NCBI GenBank assembly: GCA_000687695.1
Contig: JHWZ01000005.1
Location: forward strand, 62,001-126,000
Reading direction: 5' to 3'
From: Lachnospiraceae bacterium P6B14
Lineage (GTDB): Bacteria; Bacillota; Clostridia; Lachnospirales; Lachnospiraceae
DNA: 64,000 nucleotides
Shown: positions 1 to 7,209 of the stretch, piece after piece
Numbering within the stretch: the first letter of the stretch is position 1
How the letters are laid out: each line of letters opens with the position of its first letter
Notes under the pieces: model-generated
Told to the model about the DNA's origin: nothing
Seen by the model: only the letters and a program-made list of their open reading frames with translations
The model's database searches: none
Translations under genes and position numbers: made by a program

Positions 1-200
1 TATTCCGACTAAACAAGCAGAAAAACCAAAAAAGTCGGAACGACCTCTGCTTCCAGGCCTCCTGCCCGACAGGGCAGGGAGAAACTATTCCGACTAAACA
101 AGCAGAAAAACTAAAAAAGTCGGAACGACCTCTGCTTCCAGGCCTCCTGCCCGACAGGGCAGGGAGAAACTATTCTGACTAAACGAGTAAAAAAACTAAA
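1..200. repeat. Structured 85-bp tandem repeats (two full, one decayed)
   Basis: Units span 1-85 and 86-170 and differ at a single base. A third, decayed copy starts at 171 and fades near 200. Each unit holds an inverted repeat TTCCGACT/AGTCGGAA (3-10 with 33-40 in unit 1) around a 22-nt loop, followed by a 7-bp hairpin CCTGCCC/GGGCAGG (61-67 with 72-78). No ORF or unique spacers are seen. The array runs off the left edge, so its full size is unknown. It may be an intergenic repeat family or a transcribed structured RNA. Confidence 0.85.
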
Positions 201-223
201 AATTCCGCCTAAATGAAACAAAT

Positions 224-258
224 AACCCCGGCAGCCTAGTGTCATAGCTGCCGGGGTT
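224..258. terminator. Perfect 12-bp hairpin, probable terminator
   Basis: AACCCCGGCAGC (224-235) pairs perfectly with GCTGCCGGGGTT (247-258) across an 11-nt loop. No good T-tract follows on the plus strand. On the minus strand a mixed T-rich stretch follows. It could end a gene lying left of the window. Confidence 0.5.
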
Positions 259-549
259 GGAGAGGTGGAGAAATAAGCGTATTGACATAATTATTATCGC
301 ATATCTTACACCTTATAAAATGTATTCTATCAGAGTTTGTCCTTGATTTGTTATGCCACAAGCATAATTAAAAACATTTTATTGACATCGATTTTTTTAT
401 AAAGTATCCTATAGTTATCGGATATTACGATTCTGTGTGTGAAATAAACAACGAGGTGCGCGCGAAACATATAAGTATAAAAATAAAAATGGCAAGCGCG
501 TGAGTGATACACATGTGACTGTCGGGTGGGGCTGATCCACGAGAGCCAC
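259..549. other. Gene-free leader region with a possible small RNA
   Basis: No credible coding region is seen. A TTGACA (382-387), 17 bp, TATCCT (405-410) promoter-like pair points right. Downstream, AAAATGGCAAG (486-496) can pair with CTTGCTATTTT (549-559, one G-U pair), and TTTTCCCTTTT follows. This could be a small RNA of about 150 nt ending just before, and overlapping, the promoter of the lipoprotein gene. The right arm of the inverted repeat contains that promoter's -35 box. Confidence 0.3.
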
Positions 550-578
550 TTGCTATTTTCCCTTTTGTGGAGTATAAT
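550..578 (+). promoter_or_regulatory. Sigma-A promoter of the cystatin-like lipoprotein
   Basis: TTGCTA (550-555), a 17-bp spacer, then a perfect TATAAT (573-578). The predicted start near 585 gives a leader of about 40 nt before the ATG at 626, with GGGAGGAAG as ribosome binding site. Confidence 0.7.
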
Positions 579-625
579 CTTCCCGTAAGGACAGTGTAAA
601 TCGAAACAAAATTGGGAGGAAGAAT

Positions 626-1033
626 ATGAGAACAAAAAAAGTCATAGCATGCACATGCTTAGCGGCAGCACTTGTTTTCGGACTTGCAGGATGCGGCGAT
701 AAAGAGCCTTCAGCGAATACTTCATCAGGCAACGAAGAAAGTGAACAGTTAAGTGGCGGCTGGTCTGACTCGAGCTCGACTGAGCTGACCGGAGAACAGG
801 AGGAAGTATTTAAAAAGGCGCTGGAGACGTCCGGTGGTGACTATACTCCCATCGCATATCTCGCGAGCCAGGTTGTAGCCGGTACAAATCATTCATTCCT
901 TTGTAAGTCGGGAGATGATCAGTTTTTTGTCATTAAAGTTTACGAGGATCTACAGGGGCACTGCGAGATCACCGAAGTTGATGATGCAGACATGAATAAA
1001 TACGGCGACCTGATAAGAAGCGCCTCAGAATGA
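626..1033 (+). CDS. Cystatin (stefin)-like lipoprotein
   Basis: A 135-residue secreted lipoprotein. The signal peptide ends in the lipobox LAGC with Cys23 as the predicted lipid anchor, followed by a Ser/Glu-rich linker. Residues 44-115 resemble a single stefin/cystatin domain: a Gly-Gly-Trp at 44-46 where cystatins have their conserved N-terminal glycine, a predicted helix, then QVVAGTN at 82-88, which is the cystatin first-hairpin signature QxVxG and identical to the stefin loop. A strand resembling stefin (IKVYEDL, 103-109) follows. Cystatins inhibit papain-like cysteine proteases by inserting these segments into the active site; inhibition here is inference. The cystatin second-hairpin Pro-Trp is absent, as in stefins. 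A two-domain relative lies at 42694-43662. The protein probably faces the outside of the membrane. The gene has its own promoter and stands alone. Confidence 0.8.
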   Translation: MRTKKVIACTCLAAALVFGLAGCGDKEPSANTSSGNEESEQLSGGWSDSSSTELTGEQEEVFKKALETSGGDYTPIAYLASQVVAGTNHSFLCKSGDDQFFVIKVYEDLQGHCEITEVDDADMNKYGDLIRSASE

Positions 1034-1035
1034 AA

Positions 1036-1068
1036 CTGGATACGCACGGGGAAAAGACGTTGGGGTGA
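1036..1068 (+). pseudogene. Remnant of the 3' end of an HTH-type gene
   Basis: These 33 bases translate to LDTHGEKTLG and a stop. The intact HTH gene at 6674-7102 ends LDAHGEKTLG and a stop, with matching nucleotides and similar following bases. This looks like the residue of a deleted paralogue left between the lipoprotein and PAP2 genes. There is no start codon or usable upstream frame. Confidence 0.6.
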
Positions 1069-1123
1069 GTCGTTGGGACTTGAATCAAAACAGTTTGTGA
1101 TTTATTTATAGGAGGTATGAACT

Positions 1124-2080
1124 GTGGATATTGATTATTTGTTGTTACTTCAGGGGCTTCGAGAGGCCACCGGCGGAATATTTGATGAGCTGTTTAATGC
1201 CATATCAAAGTTTGCCGTGGATATCCTTCCGTTTTTGCCATTCGTTGTTTTTTGGTGTGTGGATAAAAAATGGGGATATCGTTTCATCACGACTTTGTTT
1301 ACGGGTGAGGTGATAAATGGCGTAGTAAAGCTGACCGTGTGTGCGTACCGTCCCTGGATCAGATCGGATCTGATAGAACCCGCGGGCGACTCGAAGGTAG
1401 CTGCTACCGGGTACTCTTTCCCGAGCGGTCACACGATGTGTGCGACAACGATGTACGGCACGACCGCCGTGTGGCAGTGGAAAAGGAGGCGGGCCATCGC
1501 CATATTCTGTATCGTGATGATCGCCCTGACAGGGTTTTCGAGAAACTTCTTAGGTGTCCATACGCCGCAGGATGTGCTCGTGGGTATGGGCGAGTCGATA
1601 CTTATCGTATTGATAGTTGGATTTGTAGCCAAAAAGGTTGAAGGAAACGACAAGGCACTCGATATACTTACGCTTATCGGTATATTTTTCATAATAGCAG
1701 TTATATTATACGTTATGTTCAAGCCGTATCCGATGGACTATGTAAATGGCGAACTGCTCGTAGATCCGTTAAAGATGCAGAAAGACTGCTTCGGTGGTTG
1801 CGGTGGTGTCTTTGGTCTTTTGGTCGGAAGCTATATTGAGAGACATTTCCTGCATTATGAAATGCCGAAGGGAGCACCGAATCTCGCATTACTTTCATGC
1901 GTGGGTCTCGGGATCCTGATCGCTTGGGATCAGTGGTTCGCAGGTGCGACAGTCAAACTTCTTCTCGGCAGCAACTGGGGTACATACGTTACAAAATGCT
2001 TTATCTCACTGTTTGCCCTGCTTATATGGCCTTTGGTGATAAAGAAGTTCTGCGGTAAAAAAGAAGCAGCTGCGGAGTGA
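1124..2080 (+). CDS. PAP2-family membrane phosphatase
   Basis: A 318-residue multi-pass membrane protein with the three phosphatase signatures of the PAP2 superfamily: KxxxxxxRP at 69-77 (KLTVCAYRP), PSGH at 100-103, and SRxxxxxHxxxD at 139-150 (SRNFLGVHTPQD). Family members dephosphorylate lipid pyrophosphates such as undecaprenyl pyrophosphate, or phosphatidic acid; the substrate cannot be told here. The catalytic domain sits in the first 170 residues. Further hydrophobic segments fill the C-terminal half, which is longer than a minimal PAP2 protein. The start is GTG at 1124, eight bases after GGAGG. No terminator is seen between it and the converging radical SAM gene 35 bp away. Confidence 0.88.
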   Translation: MDIDYLLLLQGLREATGGIFDELFNAISKFAVDILPFLPFVVFWCVDKKWGYRFITTLFTGEVINGVVKLTVCAYRPWIRSDLIEPAGDSKVAATGYSFPSGHTMCATTMYGTTAVWQWKRRRAIAIFCIVMIALTGFSRNFLGVHTPQDVLVGMGESILIVLIVGFVAKKVEGNDKALDILTLIGIFFIIAVILYVMFKPYPMDYVNGELLVDPLKMQKDCFGGCGGVFGLLVGSYIERHFLHYEMPKGAPNLALLSCVGLGILIAWDQWFAGATVKLLLGSNWGTYVTKCFISLFALLIWPLVIKKFCGKKEAAAE

Positions 2081-2115
2081 TCGCATTGATGACGGGTAAA
2101 GGTCGATCATGATCG

Positions 2116-3219
2116 TCAGCTTAGAGCCGATACCAGGGCCTCTACCTGCGCGCGTTTTTCATAAAGGACACATCCTCCGTCGTGATCATCCATCAACAGA
2201 TCACCGGACTGAAGAGCGTTAAATAACGGCGATCTTATCGCTGATGCGAGAGACGTTTCCTTTACGTTTATATCCGAGTACGGAGAAAAAGGACATGGCT
2301 CGGCACCACCGTGCGAGTTAATATGGAAAAATCCCCTGCCGGCGGCTACACAGCCGCCGGAGTTTTTTTCGTCTCCCGGGAAAGATATGAAGACCATCTC
2401 TTCGTACGATCTGCGAAGTGAATCGATCGTGTTATGTAAGTCTGTTCTTTCTTTATCGTTTATTGCGAGTTCTTTGCTTTCATCTGAGACAGGTACATAC
2501 TCCACGTAGATCACGGCTTTGCAGTTTTTGTCCGCGAGTTCATCAAGAAAACCGTCAGATGTGACTTCATAAAAATTCTCCGTAGTTACCGTCACTGATA
2601 CTCCGAAGATCAGTCCTCTTTTTTTGAACTCCCTCATGTTCTTAATAAGGATATCATAGACGCCCTCGCCCCGACGCTCGTCAGTTGCGTCACTTCTGCC
2701 TTCTATACTAAGGATAGGGACCAGATTTCGATGCTTGTCAAACAGCTTAAAATAGCGCTCGTCCATATAGGTTCCGTTTGTGAATACCGGGAAGAGAATA
2801 TCCGATCTTTTTCCGGCGGCCTCGATCACATCTCTGCGCAGGAGCGGTTCGCCACCGGCTAAAAGAATAAAGCTGATACCGAGATCGGATGCTTCATCAA
2901 AAATACGTGCCCACTCCTCGGTTGACAGCTGGGAAACAGGCTCCTCATCAACAGTCGCTTCATTGCAACGAGAGTAGCATCCCGCACAGTGAAGGTTACA
3001 TTCACTGGTGATGCTTGTTATAAGAAAAGGCGGGATGTGTTGACCGGATTTCTCTGCCTTAGCTCTCTTTTTGGATGCAGCCTTACTGGAAGAAGCAAAC
3101 CGGAGCATAAAGGCGCTTTCTTTTGGGTTTTTGAGGGTCGCCTTGATGGCGTCGGAAACAACTCTTTCCACGCCTTTTGTCATGTATTCCTGTATGTTAA
3201 ATGATTTGTTTTCAGTCAT
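2116..3219 (-). CDS. Radical SAM protein with SPASM-like C-terminus
   Basis: A 367-residue cytoplasmic protein. Cys74, Cys78 and Cys81 in SECNLHCAGCYS form the CxxxCxxC motif that binds the radical SAM 4Fe-4S cluster. The motif GGEP follows in the expected place (LAGGEPLLRR). The C-terminal part has further cysteines (GGCVAAG, AEPCPFS, GGCVLYE) in a SPASM-like arrangement that could hold an auxiliary cluster. Such enzymes modify peptides or proteins, but there is no peptide precursor gene next to it, so the substrate is unknown. It is transcribed from its own promoter at 3287-3315, divergently from the symporter gene. Confidence 0.85.
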   Translation of the reverse strand: MTENKSFNIQEYMTKGVERVVSDAIKATLKNPKESAFMLRFASSSKAASKKRAKAEKSGQHIPPFLITSITSECNLHCAGCYSRCNEATVDEEPVSQLSTEEWARIFDEASDLGISFILLAGGEPLLRRDVIEAAGKRSDILFPVFTNGTYMDERYFKLFDKHRNLVPILSIEGRSDATDERRGEGVYDILIKNMREFKKRGLIFGVSVTVTTENFYEVTSDGFLDELADKNCKAVIYVEYVPVSDESKELAINDKERTDLHNTIDSLRRSYEEMVFISFPGDEKNSGGCVAAGRGFFHINSHGGAEPCPFSPYSDINVKETSLASAIRSPLFNALQSGDLLMDDHDGGCVLYEKRAQVEALVSALS

Positions 3220-3286
3220 ACTTTCCTCATTTCCGAATGGATCCGTACTCCGATCGTCATCCGCTTCAGTTGATTTGATTTTTTAT

Positions 3287-3315
3287 ATCATAAGATAAAT
3301 CGTATTAGTAGTCAA
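3287..3315 (-). promoter_or_regulatory. Sigma-A promoter of the radical SAM gene
   Basis: On the minus strand TTGACT (complement of 3310-3315), a 17-bp spacer and TATGAT (complement of 3287-3292). It lies back to back with the symporter promoter; the two -35 boxes are 24 bp apart. Confidence 0.7.
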
Positions 3316-3339
3316 GTTTTTAATGAATACAGTCGACTG

Positions 3340-3368
3340 TTGCAGACGGGACAAAAACGTGGTAAAAT
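3340..3368 (+). promoter_or_regulatory. Sigma-A promoter of the symporter gene
   Basis: TTGCAG (3340-3345), 17 bp, TAAAAT (3363-3368). It lies inside the longest open frame that starts at 3323. The symporter must therefore start downstream, at 3407. Confidence 0.65.
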
Positions 3369-3406
3369 GTGCTGTGTGTAGAAAACCTGAAAGGACTTAT
3401 CAGAAT

Positions 3407-4765
3407 ATGAAAGAAGGTTTTGGAAGCCGGTTAGGATTTATACTTGTAAGTGCGGGATGCGCGGTTGGAATCGGAAATGTTTGGAAGTTCCCTTATATTG
3501 CCGGACAAAACGGCGGGGCTATTTTTGTGCTGTTCTATCTGTTGTTTTTGGTACTTATGGGCGTTCCGGTATTAACTATGGAACTTTCCATCGGTCGTGC
3601 CACAGGAAAAACCATCATAGGTGCTTACAGATCGCTGGAGAAACCCGGACAAAAATGGCACATCCACGGGTGGCTCTGCATGATCGGGTGTTACCTGCTG
3701 ATGATGTATTACACCACAGTTGCCGGATGGATGCTCGCTTATTTTTGGAAGTTTTCGATCGGAGATTTTGAAGGTGTTTCTTCTGATGAGGTACCGAATG
3801 TATTTGGTGCCTTGCTTGAAAATCCGACGGAGATGATCATCTTCATGGGCATTGTAGTTGTCGTCGGGTTCCTGGTACTGAGTTTCGGAGTGAAAAATGG
3901 ACTAGAGCGCGTAAGCAAGGTGATGATGATCGGACTGCTGCTGCTGATCCTGGTTTTGGCTGTCAATTCCATATTGCTTCCGAATTCGGGAGAGGGGCTT
4001 AAGTTTTACCTGATGCCTAACTGGGCAAATGTCGAGAAATCGGGATTTTTCAAGATGATAACGGATGCGATGAACCATGCATTTTTCACGCTTTCTATCG
4101 GTATCGCGTCGATGGAGATTTTCGGAAGTTACATGTCAAAGAAAGAGTCGATCACCGGCGAAGCAATACGCATCGCCAGCCTGGATACATTTGTTGCGAT
4201 CATGGCCGGGCTTATTATTTTTCCTGCTTGTTTTTCTTATGGAATCCAGCCTGATCAGGGACCGTCGCTTATATTTGTGACTCTCCCGAGTGTATTTGTA
4301 AACATGCCCGGCGGACGCATATGGGGAACACTGTTTTTCCTGTTTATGGTATTCGCCAGCTTCTCGACGGTGACCGCCGTGTTTGAGAATCTCGTGGGTG
4401 GTTTAATTGATAATCTGAAGATTTCACGCATCAAATCCGTCCTGATAAACCTCGTGTTTATGCTGCTCGCGAGCCTTCCTTGTGTTCTCGGATACAACGT
4501 CCTTTCGGGACTCCATCTGATAGGAGGCAGAGATGTTCTTGACAGTGAAGACCTTATCGTAAGCAATGTTTTGCTTCCGGTAGGAGCGCTTGTATTCACT
4601 GTATTCTGCTCGTACAAATTCGGCTGGGGTGCAGACAGATATCTCGAGGAAACAAACACGGGCGAGGGCATAAAAATGAGCCGAAAGCTGACCTGGTATT
4701 TTAAGTTTGTTTTGCCGGTGCTGATCCTGATCATTTTTGTAACCGGACTGATTCCGCATGAATAA
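3407..4765 (+). CDS. Neurotransmitter:sodium symporter family transporter
   Basis: A 452-residue multi-pass membrane protein. The first helix carries the family signature AGCAVGIGNVWKFPYIAGQNGG, with the unwound GIGN segment that binds sodium and substrate in LeuT-type transporters. About eleven to twelve hydrophobic helices follow. Members import amino acids or related amines together with sodium; the substrate is not evident. The start at 3407 is preferred because AAGGA precedes it and because the promoter lies between the upstream in-frame ATG at 3323 and this site. The next gene has its own promoter starting seven bases after the stop. Confidence 0.9.
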   Translation: MKEGFGSRLGFILVSAGCAVGIGNVWKFPYIAGQNGGAIFVLFYLLFLVLMGVPVLTMELSIGRATGKTIIGAYRSLEKPGQKWHIHGWLCMIGCYLLMMYYTTVAGWMLAYFWKFSIGDFEGVSSDEVPNVFGALLENPTEMIIFMGIVVVVGFLVLSFGVKNGLERVSKVMMIGLLLLILVLAVNSILLPNSGEGLKFYLMPNWANVEKSGFFKMITDAMNHAFFTLSIGIASMEIFGSYMSKKESITGEAIRIASLDTFVAIMAGLIIFPACFSYGIQPDQGPSLIFVTLPSVFVNMPGGRIWGTLFFLFMVFASFSTVTAVFENLVGGLIDNLKISRIKSVLINLVFMLLASLPCVLGYNVLSGLHLIGGRDVLDSEDLIVSNVLLPVGALVFTVFCSYKFGWGADRYLEETNTGEGIKMSRKLTWYFKFVLPVLILIIFVTGLIPHE

Positions 4766-4771
4766 TAATTC

Positions 4772-4801
4772 TTGACCGAATTCTCGTATTTATGGTATAA
4801 T
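4772..4801 (+). promoter_or_regulatory. Sigma-A promoter of the kinase gene
   Basis: TTGACC (4772-4777), 18 bp, TATAAT (4796-4801). The -35 box coincides with a TTG that opens the longest frame, so that TTG is not the translation start. Confidence 0.75.
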
Positions 4802-4831
4802 GTTTGCGATTCTGAACAAAAGGAGTTTACC

Positions 4832-6646
4832 ATGTCAAACACGGCCGCAGATGAATATAAATACGAAATAATATCGGTCATTTCCGAAAACGAAAAGTCA
4901 AAGGTCTATTTGGCATCATCTCCGATATCAACTGAGCCCATCGTAGTAAAACTTCTGAAAAACGGCGACGTAAAGCTCGTAAAAAAGATCGCGGATATCA
5001 ATTCGCCATTTCTTCCCAAGATATACCATATAGAAGAGACGTCCGATAGTAACGAAACAGCCGGTCGTACACTGACTGTTTTTGAAGAATATATCGGTGG
5101 CGTTACTCTTGATAAGTACATAACGGATAACGAACTCACCGAAGCACAGATTGTTGAGCTGGTGATGCAGATCTGCGTCGGACTCCGTACGCTCCATACA
5201 CAGGAACCGCCGATCATTCACCGTGATCTGAAGCCGTCAAATATTCTGGTGCAGGTGACTGACGGTGCGCCTCTCGTAAAGATCATAGACTTTGACGCAT
5301 CCAGAGAGTATAAGCCCGATAAGCCGCATGATACCAGAGCGCTCGGAACCGATACCTATGCTCCTCCGGAGCAGTTCGGGTATTCGCAGACAGATATCAG
5401 GAGCGATATTTACTCGCTCGGATCGGTTCTCGACGAGATCACAAAGGATATCGAGATATCCGATGGACTTCGCGGTGTAATTGCGAAAGCGACCATGTTT
5501 AATCCGGATCACAGATATCAGAACATAGATGAGTTCACAAAAGCAATCTGCTCGTATGGCAGAAAGAAAGCGCGCAGGCTGCCAATTCTGATCGCCGCAG
5601 TATCTGTTTGTGTTTTGGCGATAGTTGCTGCATTCATTATTTTTATAGGAAACACCGGAGATGATCTCGCAAAAAAGAACATGGCTGGTGAAGAGATCCC
5701 CGTGCAGAGACTGGATACCATAGATCCTGAGACAGGCGCGATGGTCGACTGGGTGTTTTATTATCTGACAGAGACACCGGAGCTTTCGCCTCTTTCGATT
5801 CGACCGATGAATGCTCACGGTGAAGCTCTCGACATACGTGTTTCTTCAGATGTGGATCGCTACGGGAAAGAAATCGACACCGATTTTTGGAGCGAGGATG
5901 AAGATGGTTTTGTAACTATCGAAAATGAGTTTTTATCAACGCTTGATAAAAATATAATATATACTGTAAGTGTCAGTTTTACGGATGTAATGCTCGTGTT
6001 TGACCTGATGTGTATCGATGATAAGTCGATGGCGAAAATCAGCACTCCTGTCCTTAACCCGGGTTACACGGAGTTTATAAAAAAGACTCCCGAGAATATG
6101 GTTTTTCAGGCGGAAAATACATTCGGTAAAAAGCTTAAAGAACTAAAGAATCTCGATTCCGGAGAGGTGCTTACAAATGATGATTACAGCTATGATAATA
6201 AGACCGGAAGAGTGATCATTAATAAGGATTATTTTGAAAAGTTTAATGATGGTGACTACGTAAACCTGGCGTATATTTTTGACGATGATAACGATGCCGG
6301 GCAATCGGGTGAAGATATCCCATCGATAACAATTTGTGTTCGTGACGAACCTTACATCATTCCGGTGGTGAAAGAAAAGAGTATCGTGATCCATGAAGCA
6401 GACGATAAGGATGTAATGGTAGGCATCGAGTTTAACAGCGCAAAGGGTAAGCTTGAGGATGTTTTCCTTGAGGATAACAGCAAGCCTGATGATAAACCGA
6501 TAACTCTTTCGCGTAATGACTATGATGTAACAGATGTGGGTATCAACATAAAGGGAAACTATTTGAAAACATTGAAAAAAGGCGAGTACGCTTTTGACTT
6601 TGAGTTCGGCGATGTTGCCAGATCGATACAGCTTACAGTGACGTAA
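4832..6646 (+). CDS. Membrane-anchored Ser/Thr protein kinase (unusual motifs)
   Basis: A 604-residue protein starting at the ATG after AGGAG. Residues 10-240 form a Hanks-type kinase domain: likely ATP-binding Lys40 (VVKLL), catalytic loop HRDLKPSN at 130-137, DFD at 153-155 where DFG is usual, and APPEQFG at 177-183 (the APE region). The glycine-rich loop is replaced by SENEKS. A basic stretch precedes one membrane helix at about 250-272, and about 330 residues lie outside the cell. The extracellular part shows no PASTA repeats; it looks beta-rich and acidic and may be a sensor. HRD and the aspartate of DFD remain, so activity is possible. A small HTH gene follows 27 bp downstream and is probably co-transcribed. 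Confidence 0.85.
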   Translation: MSNTAADEYKYEIISVISENEKSKVYLASSPISTEPIVVKLLKNGDVKLVKKIADINSPFLPKIYHIEETSDSNETAGRTLTVFEEYIGGVTLDKYITDNELTEAQIVELVMQICVGLRTLHTQEPPIIHRDLKPSNILVQVTDGAPLVKIIDFDASREYKPDKPHDTRALGTDTYAPPEQFGYSQTDIRSDIYSLGSVLDEITKDIEISDGLRGVIAKATMFNPDHRYQNIDEFTKAICSYGRKKARRLPILIAAVSVCVLAIVAAFIIFIGNTGDDLAKKNMAGEEIPVQRLDTIDPETGAMVDWVFYYLTETPELSPLSIRPMNAHGEALDIRVSSDVDRYGKEIDTDFWSEDEDGFVTIENEFLSTLDKNIIYTVSVSFTDVMLVFDLMCIDDKSMAKISTPVLNPGYTEFIKKTPENMVFQAENTFGKKLKELKNLDSGEVLTNDDYSYDNKTGRVIINKDYFEKFNDGDYVNLAYIFDDDNDAGQSGEDIPSITICVRDEPYIIPVVKEKSIVIHEADDKDVMVGIEFNSAKGKLEDVFLEDNSKPDDKPITLSRNDYDVTDVGINIKGNYLKTLKKGEYAFDFEFGDVARSIQLTVT

Positions 6647-6673
6647 AGCGATAATATGAAAGGGATATATAAC

Positions 6674-7102
6674 ATGAGAAAGAATACTTCTGAATTATTG
6701 AATGAGATCACTGCTTCGAAATCAATGGACAACTGGACAAAGACTCACTCCGACGCGATGATCGACGAGATGACTTTGGCAGAGTATCTCGAAGGGCTTC
6801 TGGCGGAGCACGGAATAAAGAAAAATGAGATCATCAAAAGATCAAACCTTGACCAGACCTATGGATATCAGATATTCCAGGGCATCAAGAAAAACCCTTC
6901 TCGAGAAAAGCTTTTGCGCCTGGCACTGGCGTTTCCTCTTACCGTTGACGAGACGAAGCGCCTGCTTTACTACGGAGGTGCAGAAACCCTTTATCCTCGT
7001 GTTCCCAGAGACGCATACCTGATGTTCGCCATCCATAATAGGTTCACGGTCATCGAGACAGATGACTATCTGGATGCGCATGGAGAGAAGACATTGGGGT
7101 GA
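6674..7102 (+). CDS. Small HTH (XRE-like) protein paired with the kinase
   Basis: A 142-residue cytoplasmic protein. Residues 30-85 look like an XRE/Cro-type helix-turn-helix: LAEYLEGLLAEHGI, then IKRSNLDQTYGYQIFQG, then REKLLRLALAF. The start at 6674 is chosen because AAAGGGA lies eight bases before it; an in-frame ATG at 6656 lacks a site. It follows the kinase gene closely, so it may act downstream of or be phosphorylated by it; that is inference. The last ten codons closely match the vestige at 1036-1068. Confidence 0.7.
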   Translation: MRKNTSELLNEITASKSMDNWTKTHSDAMIDEMTLAEYLEGLLAEHGIKKNEIIKRSNLDQTYGYQIFQGIKKNPSREKLLRLALAFPLTVDETKRLLYYGGAETLYPRVPRDAYLMFAIHNRFTVIETDDYLDAHGEKTLG

Positions 7103-7209
7103 GAAACTAAACTCAGCCAATAGCTACTCGTTTTCCTTCTTTGACGGGTTTGGATAAAAAACGTTGGGGGAAAAACAATTCCGGGGTTGCCTCGGAGAAA
7201 GGGGCGCAT

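Noticed and set aside
1-170. CRISPR array
   Set aside because: The units are 85 bp, adjoin directly and have no spacers.
351-635. 94-residue minus-strand ORF
   Set aside because: Its composition is unlike coding sequence, and it crosses the lipoprotein promoter and start.
3323-3406. Upstream start for the symporter
   Set aside because: A promoter with 17-bp spacing lies inside these codons and no ribosome binding site precedes the ATG.
4772-4831. TTG start for the kinase
   Set aside because: The TTG is the -35 box; the TATAAT lies downstream of it.
4255-4881. 208-residue minus-strand ORF
   Set aside because: It overlaps the symporter gene and the kinase promoter in antisense and has no recognisable domain.
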